From positions 117,325 through 181,324 of the forward strand of contig VTPC01000401.1 in the NCBI GenBank assembly GCA_011009095.1: 64,000 bases of DNA. Direction: 5' to 3'. Positions within the stretch are counted from its first letter, which is position 1; every line of letters starts with the position of its first letter. A program made the position numbers and the translations under genes. This stretch comes from Ignelater luminosus. Taxonomy: Eukaryota; Arthropoda; Insecta; Coleoptera; Elateridae. The notes beneath the pieces were generated by a model. That model was not told where the DNA came from. It was given only the letters and a program-made list of their open reading frames with translations, and ran no database searches. Positions 1 through 10,146 of this stretch are shown here, one piece after another.

Positions 1-142
1 ACTTAACAACATCACAGGTGACCCTCATGCAAAGTCATACCTCATTCAACATATAAGCTTAGAAACTCAATGTAGAAACGCAGCCAACATTCTGGGGATC
101 ATCCCTAACTCAGTCTCCCTGAATGAAATCTTTTACTTATAA
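1..142 (+). CDS. 3' end of an open frame entering from the left edge (unrecognised)
   Basis: Reading from base 2, 46 codons are open and end with TAA at 140-142. The C-terminus reads ...GIIPNSVSLNEIFYL, and upstream are hydrophobic and polar residues in protein-like proportions (TGDPHAKSYLIQHISLE). With about 7% stop codons expected in DNA this AT-rich, 46 open codons is only mildly significant, but the composition (few Lys/Asn runs, balanced residues) looks more coding than the other chance ORFs here. It could be the last exon of a host gene or the tail of a mobile-element protein. I do not recognise the family and do not assign a function. No start or splice acceptor can be judged because the frame is cut by the window edge. 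Confidence 0.4.
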   Translation, partial: LNNITGDPHAKSYLIQHISLETQCRNAANILGIIPNSVSLNEIFYL

Positions 143-1134
143 AATACCTAGTGTTTGTTAAAAATGTGTATCACTATTCAATTTTTAGTTTTGACAGTTA
201 CGTTGACATCTTGTCAATTTGTAAATCTATTCTACTGCTTTTAATTGTAAATTATGTAACTGTCAGAATTTGGATGTTTAGGTTAGTTTAATGTCATGTC
301 ATTGTAATACTGATTTGTAAATTGTTTTATTCAAAGTTTAATTTATAAACATGATATAGTATTGGATATGCTTTCAGAAGTATTCAAGAAATTCTTCTTC
401 AATTCGTTTAAAATTGAATACTTAATGCAAGAATAGTAAGTGGTATATTTATGATAAATTACAATAGTATAAATGCATTTCATTACATTTCAAATCTATA
501 ATAGGATCAAATAGCATTTAAAGATACATAGGCCCTAGATTTTATACTGTAATATGAGTTTTTTGGGTTATTTACAAGAATAATTCATATAAACTGATGT
601 CAGTGATCAAATTACTGCACATATTAAAAGTAAGCAAGATTCTGAGGATGATTCAGATTAAGACAAAATTAAATTGTGTAAATTTCTACCTTATGGACTA
701 TGGTTAATTCACTTAAACAAGTTTAAATTCTACAGTTAGTAAATACAAATTTTTATTTTTGGGCGTAAAAAAAGAAGTTGAGGTTGTAATAAGATTTTTC
801 CAATAAGCTTTGTGCTCTGGTTAAACAAATATATTCAGAAAAACGTACCCGACGAATTAATTCTACCTTTCAATAACTCCTTGTTTACATAACTATTTGT
901 ATATTATGATCATCATTTTCCATAAAGAAGTTCGTTAGTCGCAATGTATGACGTCATCATTGCGCATAATTTTAGCGCATATGACCTACTATACCTAACC
1001 TCTACATCTTGATCTGTCTATCACTTCCTCGCGACTCGGGCAAATGCAAAATGTTTTAAAATTTATTGCAAATTTTATGACAAAAACTTGCTAGGAAAAT
1101 AATATCAAAATTAAGGTGAAAAATGTATCCTGTA
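143..1134. other. AT-rich non-coding DNA
   Basis: No ORF of interest, no RNA gene and no clear repeat structure was seen. The stretch follows the stop codon of the edge ORF, so it may contain that gene's 3' UTR, but no unambiguous poly(A) signal could be tied to it. Confidence 0.4.
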
Positions 1135-1627
1135 TGACACGGTAATAGATTTAATTTCAAAAATGAGTCAATTTCTGTTGGTGCGCCTGCGTTTTCTCGC
1201 GTTGTCATTGCAAAATGACGTTTAATGGTTGAATTTCGCGGGTACAGTGTGTTTACAGAGGTTAGCAGTTCTAACCCTAAAAATTTCGTTAAGTCGTTAT
1301 CGTCGTTATTCGGGTTATTCAAATTCCTGAAACCTTCAAAATGGATATAAATGATATCGATCTATATTGTACTGGAGCTGGTGCTGCTACAATAATATTA
1401 AATATTAGCAAATTTAAAGAGAAAGAAAAGTCTTTAGCGTGTTTGCAGAAATTCGCATTCTGCGCAGATATTGACGCATTTTTAAAAAATAAATAGAAAG
1501 ATTTTTAAATATTCTCAACTTTTGCTTCAAAATTTAAATCAATTTTTACAAAGCTGTATGACACGCTTTTAAATTTTCTTAAATTAAATTTACATTAAAA
1601 TATTGTTCACGAAATATTACCGTGTCA
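1135..1627. mobile_element. Candidate MITE bounded by a 13-bp perfect inverted repeat
   Basis: TGACACGGTAATA at 1135-1147 is repeated exactly as its reverse complement at 1615-1627. A 13-bp inverted match within 500 bp is unlikely by chance. Inside lies a small plus-strand ORF of 51 codons (1341-1493, stop 1494-1496) starting MDINDIDLYCTGAGAATIIL. Its position and its Ala/Ile-rich start are loosely like the N-termini of Harbinger-type nucleases, but that is not enough to name it. No target-site duplication is visible next to the repeats, so the true element ends may differ. Confidence 0.35.
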
Positions 1628-2213
1628 AACGGCTCTAAGTACTGACGTTTTTTGATGAATTTCGATTAATCACTACACAAAACAATCGATTTCAAATAAT
1701 CTATTTCCTACTTCAAAAATAAATGAAAAACGATAAAATCTAAAAAATAACAAAAATTTACATTTTAAAAGTTAAATTATTTAAAATTATTTAAGTCTTG
1801 TTATAAATCGAGTAAGAAATAAAAAAATATCAGTAGTCTAGTTGTCATTTCATTTTCTAAATTGGTTTCCGCAAAAAAGCAAGTCTTTAAAAAACAGAAA
1901 TCTATTGCCGATAATCGATTTTTTTTAAAAATAGAAAACAACCGATTCTCAAAGCATCGATTAAGAATCGCCTATCACTAACTCAGATTCGTGGTCTAAC
2001 CTTCACAGGGCAGAGACTAGTAAAGTAGATAAAGACAAAAGTGTAAGGGTTACGACAAATTGATCGAAGTTATACATTTTTCATTTTTCAGCAATTGATG
2101 ACGTTGTTTGTAGAACAGAGTTTTGTTAAAAATTAAGTTTAATAATGAAAATATCAAAAGATTCCCAACCTCTTTTTAATTATTTACCACTGGCCAGTAC
2201 CAGTATCTAAATT
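1628..2213. other. AT-rich non-coding DNA
   Basis: Contains several ATCGATT-type words around 1660-1970 and nothing that reads as a gene. No terminal repeats were recognised. Confidence 0.4.
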
Positions 2214-2221
2214 ATATAGAA

Positions 2222-2399
2222 CAGCGATCGGCAACCTTTTAGATATTGCGGATCACTAAATTCACAATTTAAAATTTCGCGGATCACTAACATAATTTTT
2301 AGAGGTACGAATTAATATGAACATTGAGTAATAAATAATATCTAAATTTCTTTGCGGACCATTAAAATTACCTTGCGGACCACCGGTTGCCGACCGCTG
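2222..2399. mobile_element. 178-bp non-autonomous hAT MITE with TIRs and 8-bp target-site duplication
   Basis: The left end CAGCGATCGGCAACC and the right end GGTTGCCGACCGCTG are inverted copies of each other (14 of 15 bp). The flanks ATATAGAA (2214-2221) and ATATAGAT (2400-2407) form an 8-bp duplication with one mismatch, the length typical of hAT transposons. Interior GCGGATCAC and GCGGACCAC words are repeated in the subterminal regions. There is no coding capacity. The TIR shares the TCGGCAACC core with the larger hAT copies at 27675 and 45468, so it belongs to the same broad TIR class and could have been mobilised by a related transposase. Confidence 0.85.
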
Positions 2400-2506
2400 A
2401 TATAGATCAAAAAGTAATCAAAGCAGCGGAAGAGGAAACGTATAATCCGTTCCAGATCTTAGTACCCCATGAAAATTTTAGATTACACCCTGCAATGTAT
2501 ATACCC

Positions 2507-3091
2507 AAAGCCAGTTGATTGTGATACAAAGTACCGACACCAAACAAAAAACCATCGCAAATTGAACTCAATGACAATTTTCTCTCTGCTAGAGGCGCTG
2601 TTGATCTACGTTAAATATGACAAGTTTAAACGTCAGTTTATAAGTTTGAGGTTATTAAAACTTCAAGTAATAAAAAATGCGTTTTCGGAAACTTAACTCG
2701 TATTTTTGATCTGATCATACAAATTACATGATACAGTTATTTGGGTTAACTCGATATATTCAGAAACGGTTGCGCAACCCTACAAAATCTGTTTTACAGC
2801 AATTTATAAAAAAATAATTGTGAAAGTGATGAAGATGACGACCAGGTAATAGAAAATATACATTTGCTCCTACAAACTTTGCAAAGACTAAGAATACGCA
2901 ACAAGGCATTAATAATTACTTTTTTCTAAAATTTAGATTTTAATAACCTAAAACTTATAAACTGACGTTTAAACTTGTCAAATTTAACGTAGATCAACAG
3001 CGCCTCTAGCGGAGAGAAAATCGTTATTGAGCTCAATTTGCGATCGTTTTTTGTTTGATTTCGGTACTTTGTATCGCAATTAACCGGCTTT
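2507..3091. mobile_element. Foldback MITE, copy 1 (long inverted arms)
   Basis: The left arm, 2507-2661, starts AAAGCCAGTTGATTGTGATA. It returns as its reverse complement at 2937-3091 with scattered mismatches, giving arms of about 155 bp around a core of about 275 bp. The same structure recurs at 4268-4784, which shows a dispersed family rather than a local palindrome. The core carries a 12-bp palindrome GGTTGCGCAACC (2768-2779) and a short acidic open frame (2813-2926) conserved in the second copy. The outer right end abuts a (TA)n run, which hides any target-site duplication. Confidence 0.8.
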
Positions 3092-3108
3092 ATATATATA
3101 TATATATA
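3091..3108. repeat. (TA)n microsatellite
   Basis: An uninterrupted TA run of 18 bp abuts the right end of the foldback element. It may derive from a TA-rich insertion site. Confidence 0.9.
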
Positions 3109-4266
3109 CGAGACTTTAAAATTATCTTGGCGGTAAAACAAAAGTTCAAAAAATTTACTTGGTGGTTAAAGCAATGTTTTTATGGTTTAGCAAGTTTTAT
3201 AAGCGGCAATGCTTGTGACCACAAACAAGCAGCAAATGGTCGTATTGGCAGCATAAGGTTGCTGGACGGTTGACAGCACTCGTTTGCAAACAAGTAATTA
3301 CTGACGGTGCCTAATCACCGTTGCTGGTAGTGTGTCAGCAGGATTACAGCTCGTGAACTCGAGTAATGGTAACATGCATTCGCATTTTAGCGTCATTTAT
3401 TGTATTATTAAATTAAAGAGTTCATTTAAAGAAAATAATCATTTTCCTTTTAAAGAGAACAATAAATGGAATAACACGCTTTTATAAACAGTTCGCGATT
3501 TTCATCGACCAGCAGATATCATTAGATTTTGTAAATATGGCGAAAATAATAGTGAACAATGGTACAAACAGATCTGATGACTATAATTTTTTGATTAAAC
3601 TTTCAGTCTAAAAACTAAAAAAAGACTTTTCATTAACTCAATGTGTTGTGTGATGTCAATTACAGCATCTGAAATGAACTTGAAGCAGTTTTGGCTACAA
3701 CAAGCACAACTGACAATGTTAAACATTCCGGCCTGAAGATAATGTATAATTTAGAGAAAATTGTACCCACTATTGTCATAAAGCAACCCCTTCTCATTTA
3801 ATGTGAAGATGGTATATCAGAGAAAGATGGGATTACGATTGACGTAAAAATACATTTATACTGAAGGGAAAATGTTGCTTTTTCATAGGTGGTATCAAGC
3901 TCCTGTCGACTGTAAAGTTTTAAATGAGATGAGGTCGAGTGATACCTTGTTTGAAAGCTTTCTCCACCCCTAAACTTCAGGTATTAATACCTTTCTAGTT
4001 AAATAAAAATTATAGTTTTATTGATAAAAATTATCAACCAACATATGGCGCTAAATTTCGGAAAAATGGATCAAAATGATGGAAAAGATGGTGAACAGCA
4101 GCTACAACCAACGTTGCTGACTATAAATTTCCAAAATCTGTAGATATATAATATGTATGAGTTATGACTGTTTTTGAAGGTACACTTCACCGTTTTGGCA
4201 ACGTAGGTTAAGCATCATACTAGCTTTTTAAATTTCCAATATAGATCGCAATGATCATGTTTTTTT
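3109..4266. other. AT-rich DNA between two copies of the foldback element
   Basis: No supportable gene was found. A 72-codon frame at 3055-3273 starts inside the right arm of the upstream foldback element, runs through the TA repeat and into this stretch. It is judged a chance ORF. Confidence 0.4.
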
Positions 4267-4267
4267 C

Positions 4268-4784
4268 AAAGCCAGTTGATTGTGATATAAAGTACCGACA
4301 CCAAACAAAAAACGATCACAAATTGAGCTCAATGACGATTTTCTCTCCGCTAGAGGCGCAGTTGATTTACGTTAAATTTGACAAGTTTAAACGTCAGTTT
4401 ATAAGTTTGAGGTTATTAAAACTTAAAGTAATAAAAAATGCGTTTTCGGAAACTTAACTCGTATTTCTGATCTGATCATACAAATTACATGATACAGTTA
4501 TTTGGGTTAACTCGATTTATTCAGAAACGGTTGCGCAACTCTACAAAATCTGTTTTACAGCAATTTATAAAAAAATAATTGTGAAACTGATGAAAATGAC
4601 GACGAGGTAATAGAAACTATACACTTGCTCATACAAACTTTGCAAAGAATAAAGAATACATTTAAACTTGTCAAATTTAACGTCGATCATCAGCGCCTCT
4701 AGCAGAAAAAATATCGTTATTGAGCTAAATTTGCAATCGTTTTTTGTTTGGTATCGGTACTTTGTATCACAATCAACTGGCTTT
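4268..4784. mobile_element. Foldback MITE, copy 2
   Basis: The same family as 2507-3091, in the same orientation. It starts AAAGCCAGTTGATTGTGATA and ends CAACTGGCTTT, with one extra C/G pair of possible symmetry at 4267 and 4785. Its left arm and core match copy 1 almost base for base. Its right arm is shorter, starting near 4660, because the inner part equivalent to 2937-2965 is deleted. The core acidic frame is partly preserved (about 4593-4665). Flanking T-rich sequence gives no clear target-site duplication. Confidence 0.8.
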
Positions 4785-5009
4785 GATTTTTCTCTAATAA
4801 GTTTATAAAATAAACTCGCCAATGTAACATGGGAACGATACATTAGAGAAAAACGGGGTAAAGACATTCAATTATTGTAATTAAATTAAAGAATACCACC
4901 TCATATTAAAAAGAAAAGAACAATTAATTGGCAAGTATGTTATCACGTGCGTTAACAGTCAAGTTTACGTACAGCTTTTAGCATAAATAATGTCGCAAAT
5001 CATTTCTTT

Positions 5010-5470
5010 AGCTGTATTCTTTTTACAAAACTTCGTCTTTCAACTAAGATCAACTAAGATTTACTGAGCTAAGATTGAAGTGAAATTTAATATACTAAGT
5101 GTGTTGTGAAGTAAAAAGAACACGCAAATACGACCTAACTTTAAATTCGTAACATTTATTATTTATTAAAAACAATTAAAAGATTTTACACAGTAGTTAT
5201 TTATTACTTTTACATAACCTTAATGTTCAAGGCATAACACTCGACTCCATTCCATGTGCATCCACCTAATGTTTCATCCCGTCTCAATTCAAACTTAGTT
5301 CAAACGCCAGTTAAAAACCAAGCTCAGTTGGGGCAAGGAAGGAGTAAAATATCTTAGTTGAATCTCAGTATATAGACTCACTTGCAATAGGTAAAAAGAA
5401 CAAGTGGTCTTACTAATATACTAAGAATCTCACTTTATTCTCACTTAAATGTGGTAAAAAGAATACAGCT
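5010..5470. mobile_element. 461-bp MITE with 17-bp perfect TIRs
   Basis: AGCTGTATTCTTTTTAC at 5010-5026 is repeated exactly in inverted orientation at 5454-5470. The GTAAAAAGAA core of the TIR recurs inside at about 5111 and 5392. AACTAAGATCAACTAAGAT near 5041 has a partial inverted counterpart near 5330-5370. Flanking TTT on both sides could be a 3-bp duplication but is too AT-rich to be persuasive. There is no coding capacity, and the superfamily is not determined. Confidence 0.7.
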
Positions 5471-6112
5471 TTTAACGAAGCAATTAACTAAATATACGAA
5501 ATTTAATTTCATAAAGTATTAATTATCCAAAGTCGTCCTATGGGCTCTTAGGAAACAAATTTTATGTAATTAATGCTAAATCAGATTTCGTGTATTTGAT
5601 CAATTCATTAAGACAATGTACTGCGACAATATTTATGCAAAAAGCTGTACATTTTTTAGAGCGTCAGAGATCTGTAATGTAATGATCTTTACTCTTTTAT
5701 AATTTTATGTACAATACTTCTTGAGAGAATAATTCAAAAACAAATTTGGCTGATACCAAAAAGATTACGTCCAAAAGCTTTCAACTTTACCTGAAATAAT
5801 TCGGCTAATGCCTGTTTGGCATGATATAAACAAAATAAATAAGGCAAAAATAGTAGTGAAAGACACGCTGTAGAACTTGTATACATATGATTTAATTAAT
5901 TCCTCCAGGAAATTTATAAATGGGAATATGCGCTTAGGTGAGTATGATAAAAAGGACAGTAATTAACGTTTCTTAGGCAATCTACTAAAAATCTGTTTGA
6001 GTTTAAGAAAATGTATAATGATAGTATTGCACATATATTTTATGCCCAACTGAGATTTGAAAGATTTTATTGGAACAAGTAAAATTTGTAAACATGTACA
6101 TTTTTTGGCCAG
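5471..6112. other. AT-rich non-coding DNA
   Basis: No ORF, TIR or RNA gene was seen between the MITE on the left and the Mutator-like element on the right. Confidence 0.4.
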
Positions 6113-7905
6113 GGCATGGTTCCCCTGATGGTCAGGTTTTAACCCTGGATGGTCAAAAGGGACGGATTAAAATAATGGCATGTTTCCCCTGATGGTTAAA
6201 AATAAAAATGTGAACTGTTCAATCGTTTTTACTGTTTTGCAGAAGAGGATTACAAGAAGAAAGTAGGTTGTAACCTATATATTCTACGATATTTGAGTTG
6301 ATAAAGAAAGGGTTGAAAGATTATTTAAGTTAATAGTCATAACTAAAGCCGGGATTCATGTGCAATTGCATCTTTTTCTTGCTAGTTCGTAAACGGCCAG
6401 CCACAAGTTATTTATCCGAATTGAGGTTGTAGATCATTTTAACATACATTTTATTTTGCACAAAATTGCACGTTTTGGGGATTACTACATGCTACTTTTA
6501 GAAAAATGTTTTCTATAAATTACTCTTAGTATGACAAAAATCCTACTACGTGGCAAAATAAACCGTCTCTCTCGTTCCTAGAATTTTGTAGATAAACCAG
6601 AGCAAGGGAAGGCGGGTTTATACTTCCAAGAAATTTTTAATTACTCTCACTTCTCACTTTTTTCTTCTGGAAGCAATGTTTGGTTTAATTTTCAGTTGTA
6701 AGCGTCCAGAAAATCTAGTGTTTACCCTGTGATAAGGCTATAGGCAGCGAGAGAAAAAGTTGATACATACTCGTGTTTTACAGCTGTTTGACACTCTGCC
6801 AAATTTTGTGAAAATTCTATAGAAGAATTTTTACCAAACTATTTTTGGCACGTTGTTGTAGCGAGTTGTATGCAACTTATGCATATTATTTTACAAAATT
6901 TCTAATGTGGACGTGCCTAGTATCAATCTATTTACAGTTGTTTGCAGTAACCTTTAATGCAACTCGTAAACATAACCTCAAATAATAGGGACGATCAGCT
7001 GACGTCGGTGTGCGCTCACGCTTTTTGCGCATTTTCTGCAAGAAAAGAAAAAGACTAAAGTCTAGATCAGTAAGTTTTAAGATGAAAACTATTATTTTCA
7101 TATTTTTAAGAAAGAGGAACCAATATCTTGTTAGTTTAACTCATCTTTATTATTTGCATTTTATTTTGCACAATCTAAAGTTTTTACTGCACGATTTCAA
7201 GTATTTATTGCACGTTCTGAAATTTTTTTTTGCACAAAAATTCCGGCTTTAGTCTTAACGCAGAAGCTATCACTTCTTCAAACTGAGACGTAGTGAATCT
7301 CATAAGCGAGATAGCGAAGAGGTAAATTCTGTGATATAATGTTTTCATATCACATCAATTCTGTTAACTATTGATAATGTAAATACAGGGTCTGCATCAT
7401 TACTTTTCTGTGTTTTATTTTAAATAGAAAACAGTGTAAATATCTGCATGCTTTCTCCAATTTAACAGAATAATGGATATTTCTTATAGTAGGTACTATT
7501 TAGGTAGTTTATTTTGAACTACGTGTCTTATGCCTCTAACGTGCGAATTTATTTACAAAAAAGTTACTTATTTGATAAAGAAGGCTCGAGGTTTGTAAAG
7601 CTTTGAAAGTGCATATAGCGGAAGAACTTGATGTTGTCAATAATTTTTCTGAAAGAATACCCAAAAATATTGAACTATGCGCCTAATGCTTTAACATGTG
7701 AATTTACAGAAAGTTAATTTAGATATTTGTTAAACAAAGCTAGTTAAAATAAACTTTGAAAGTGCATATAGAGGAAAATCTTTTCACAAGATCTAGAAAT
7801 AATAAATCTACTCCCATCCTTACTCTTAGGTTTTGAATGTGCACATATATGCTGTGGGTTGCAGTGTTAAATACTTCAGTTAGCTTTGACTGGGCCATCT
7901 GAATC

Positions 7906-8133
7906 ATGGAAAGTATTATAAGTAAGCGTGGAAAAAGACTTGTGGTTATAGATAACTACAAATTTTATCGTGATTCTACAACTACTACTCAGAATGGTGT
8001 AAAGTGGCGTTGCGTGGGTAAAAAGTGCAGAACAAAACTTTATGTGGATGATCTTGAAACAGTGGTGTTACAAAAAAGACGGCGAACACAACCAAGAAAA
8101 GCAATAGAGGAATCCTTGCAAGAAATCATGTAA
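7906..8133 (+). pseudogene. FLYWCH zinc-finger N-terminal domain of a MULE transposase
   Basis: The 75-codon frame opens MESIISKRGKRLVVIDNYKF and continues with W, C and C in the order NGVKWRCVGKKCRTKLYVDD. This matches the FLYWCH signature (GkrL...Y.F......W.C....C...), a zinc-binding DNA-binding module. In Mutator-like transposases of the Phantom type it recognises the element ends. The His pair that should complete zinc binding is missing: after YVDDLE the frame passes straight to a basic stretch RRRTQPRKA, so a deletion has probably removed the HxH part. The stop after residue 75 separates it from the catalytic region downstream, so this is a broken gene. Confidence 0.7.
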
Positions 8134-8211
8134 AATAATTCGCTGCGAGTTAAAATTAGACACATCAGCAATTAACACGTTTACCACAAAAGACATTCAT
8201 AATAATAAGAA

Positions 8212-8253
8212 AATGCATGCATCGAGCACGCCAATGCATGCATCGAGCACGCC
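8212..8253. repeat. Perfect 21-bp tandem duplication inside the MULE relic
   Basis: AATGCATGCATCGAGCACGCC occurs twice head to tail (8212-8232, 8233-8253). It duplicates seven codons, including the family's conserved Arg-Ala-Arg, without changing frame. Confidence 0.95.
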
Positions 8254-8600
8254 GATCCATACTTCCATCGCTACCAAGCTGTCTGTTAGAGGTAACATAC
8301 TATTTCAAACTCAATTAACATAAAAACAACAAAGAGGGAAGACTTTTTGCTGGTTAACAACATGTACAAAAATATTGTGATTTTTTCCTTGTGTGTCCAA
8401 TGTAAAGCTTTTGTGCAATAGTGAGACGGTATACATTGATGGGACCTTCAATTACAGTGCAAAGTACTTTTGCCAACTATTCACCGTACATGCCATCAAG
8501 AATGAACATTATTTGTTTGCTGCCAAATAAGCAACAAATAACGTATTTGTATGCATTTCAGCAAATACAACTAAAATGCAATGAAATTTCATCTTCGGGA
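8212..8600 (+). pseudogene. MULE transposase catalytic-region relic
   Basis: In three frames, joined only by homology, the plus strand reads RARRSILPSLPS (8244-8279), EDFLLVNN (8338-8361), ETVYIDGTFNYSAKYF with QLFTVHAIKNEHY (8423-8530) and LLPNKQQITYLYAFQQIQLK (8519-8578). These match, in order, the linker and the pfam MULE domain, including the first catalytic Asp in YIDGTF. Frameshifts lie near 8400-8425 and near 8520-8530, and there is a TAA at 8528-8530. The later catalytic residues were not found: after about 8600 the homology stops. The element cannot make a functional transposase. Confidence 0.8.
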
Positions 8601-9082
8601 GGTTGTGGCAGAAGCACTAATGATGAAATATTTTGCTGCTGTGTAAGAATTTGTAATTGTAATTGTAATTGCACTTTGTGTACAGTGCTTCTTGTTAGTT
8701 GGGTGATTTTGGATGATTTAAATATGTATTATTGATAAAGTATTTTATTAATATATTATCTTGTTTTATGTTGTTAATTAATTCATTTGTAACGGTGAAT
8801 TGCTGTTACATCAATGTTCTAATTTAAAGTAATTTATCAATTATTATTGATTGTTGTTTTTAATTTTTTGAAATTACAAAATTAATAAGATCAATAATAT
8901 TTACGCTGTACCTACACTTTCTTGGAAAAGTACCTACACTGTCTTGCAAAAATGAAGGATTATAAAAAGTGAGCTATAAAGGGAAACATGCCATATTACT
9001 TCAAGGCCCAGAAAAGGCAGCCAGGGAACCATGCCATGCTATTTCAGACCTACGTTGACCATCAGGGAAATCGTCCCATACC

Positions 9083-10146
9083 GCATTTTCTAAAAAGAAC
9101 TAAGAGAAGGGAAGCTTACGTAATTTCATTCTCAACAAATAATTTGCATAAAATTATTACTCTATTACATTGATTATTTATACGAAAGCGTTACCAAACC
9201 TTGTTAGTATGTGATAATAATGAGATAAGTTTAATACAATCGGTGCTTGGGCTATTCTTATAGAATTTCAAAGTAATTATTAATTAATAAAGGTTTCTAT
9301 GATCTATAATAAAGAATCGATTAGTCAAAAAAAGAAGAATAAAAACACTATCAGTGGTCTGTAACTAATATTTAATTTTATTAATGGTACCGTTTAGTGA
9401 AAGTAACAGCCAAGTAATTCACATTTGATGGCTAGCAACTTGGGTGTTATTAAACATTGAAGGTAGCCCAGTGTAATATTTTATTTCTAAAAGTAAGTCA
9501 CTGCCCTAAAATTGATTACATTTGCGAAACTTCTCAAAGGCACGCACTTCCTATTCTATTTTCCGCTTTGGTTATCATGCTTATTTCACTAAACAAACAT
9601 TTCTGCAAGAATGTTTTATGAATTTATGATGTTAGTTGGGAATATGTCTATTGTAATTAATAGGCGTTTTGGTTTCTCTGAGTAATAAATGTATTGATAT
9701 GTTTATTGCTAGCTCTCGGTACATTAAAATTATAGAAAACAAGAAGTTAGGGGCTTAAATAATCGAGCATGTAGTTGTAGGTAGATGTTAACTGTTTGAA
9801 AATAGTAACTTATACATTAAATCCAGAAAGCTGTATTTCTATGTTTGTAATACTTTGAAATATCAGCAACACTCACAAGAAGTTTCCAATTCTTTTTCAA
9901 TTTGAATAATACGTAGTAGGTATGTGTGTATAAATGAGACGAGATTACGTAAGTATTTCCTTGTTTTTTATATGCGTATACATATCCATTATTCTCACAG
10001 TAGCAACAAAACGTACGAGTTAAGTGATGGTAATTAATTACATCTAAAAGTCGTGCCTTTTAAAAAATACTATCTTTCATCATTCTGTTTCACAAACTCC
10101 AAAATATACTCGCAAATGATCCAAATACTGTAAGCATTAATACATG
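9083..10146. other. AT-rich non-coding DNA
   Basis: No gene, no clear repeat and no RNA structure was recognised. Confidence 0.4.

Larger units (their letters stand above)
6113..9082 (+). mobile_element. Decayed Mutator-like (FLYWCH-MULE, Phantom-type) element
   Basis: Two terminal blocks in opposite orientation surround a MULE-type transposase relic. The left block has GGCATGGTTCCCCTGATGGT at 6113-6132 and GGCATGTTTCCCCTGATGGT at 6177-6196. The right block has the inverted counterparts GGGAAACATGCC (8981-8992), CAGGGAACCATGCC (9022-9035) and TGACCATCAGGGAAA (9056-9070). The outer-to-inner order of the two words is the same at both ends, as expected of terminal inverted repeats with subterminal repeats. 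Known FLYWCH-carrying MULE transposons of insects have this domain set. The exact ends and the target-site duplication are not resolved, and internal AT-rich sequence (6200-7900) may include later insertions. Confidence 0.6.

Noticed and set aside
3055..3273. 72-codon ORF across the TA repeat
   Set aside because: It starts inside the foldback element's arm and runs through a (TA)n microsatellite, giving an Ile/Tyr run. No protein-like composition.
8988..9173. 61-codon ORF downstream of the MULE relic
   Set aside because: It lies within the right terminal-repeat block of the element, so the open frame is incidental.
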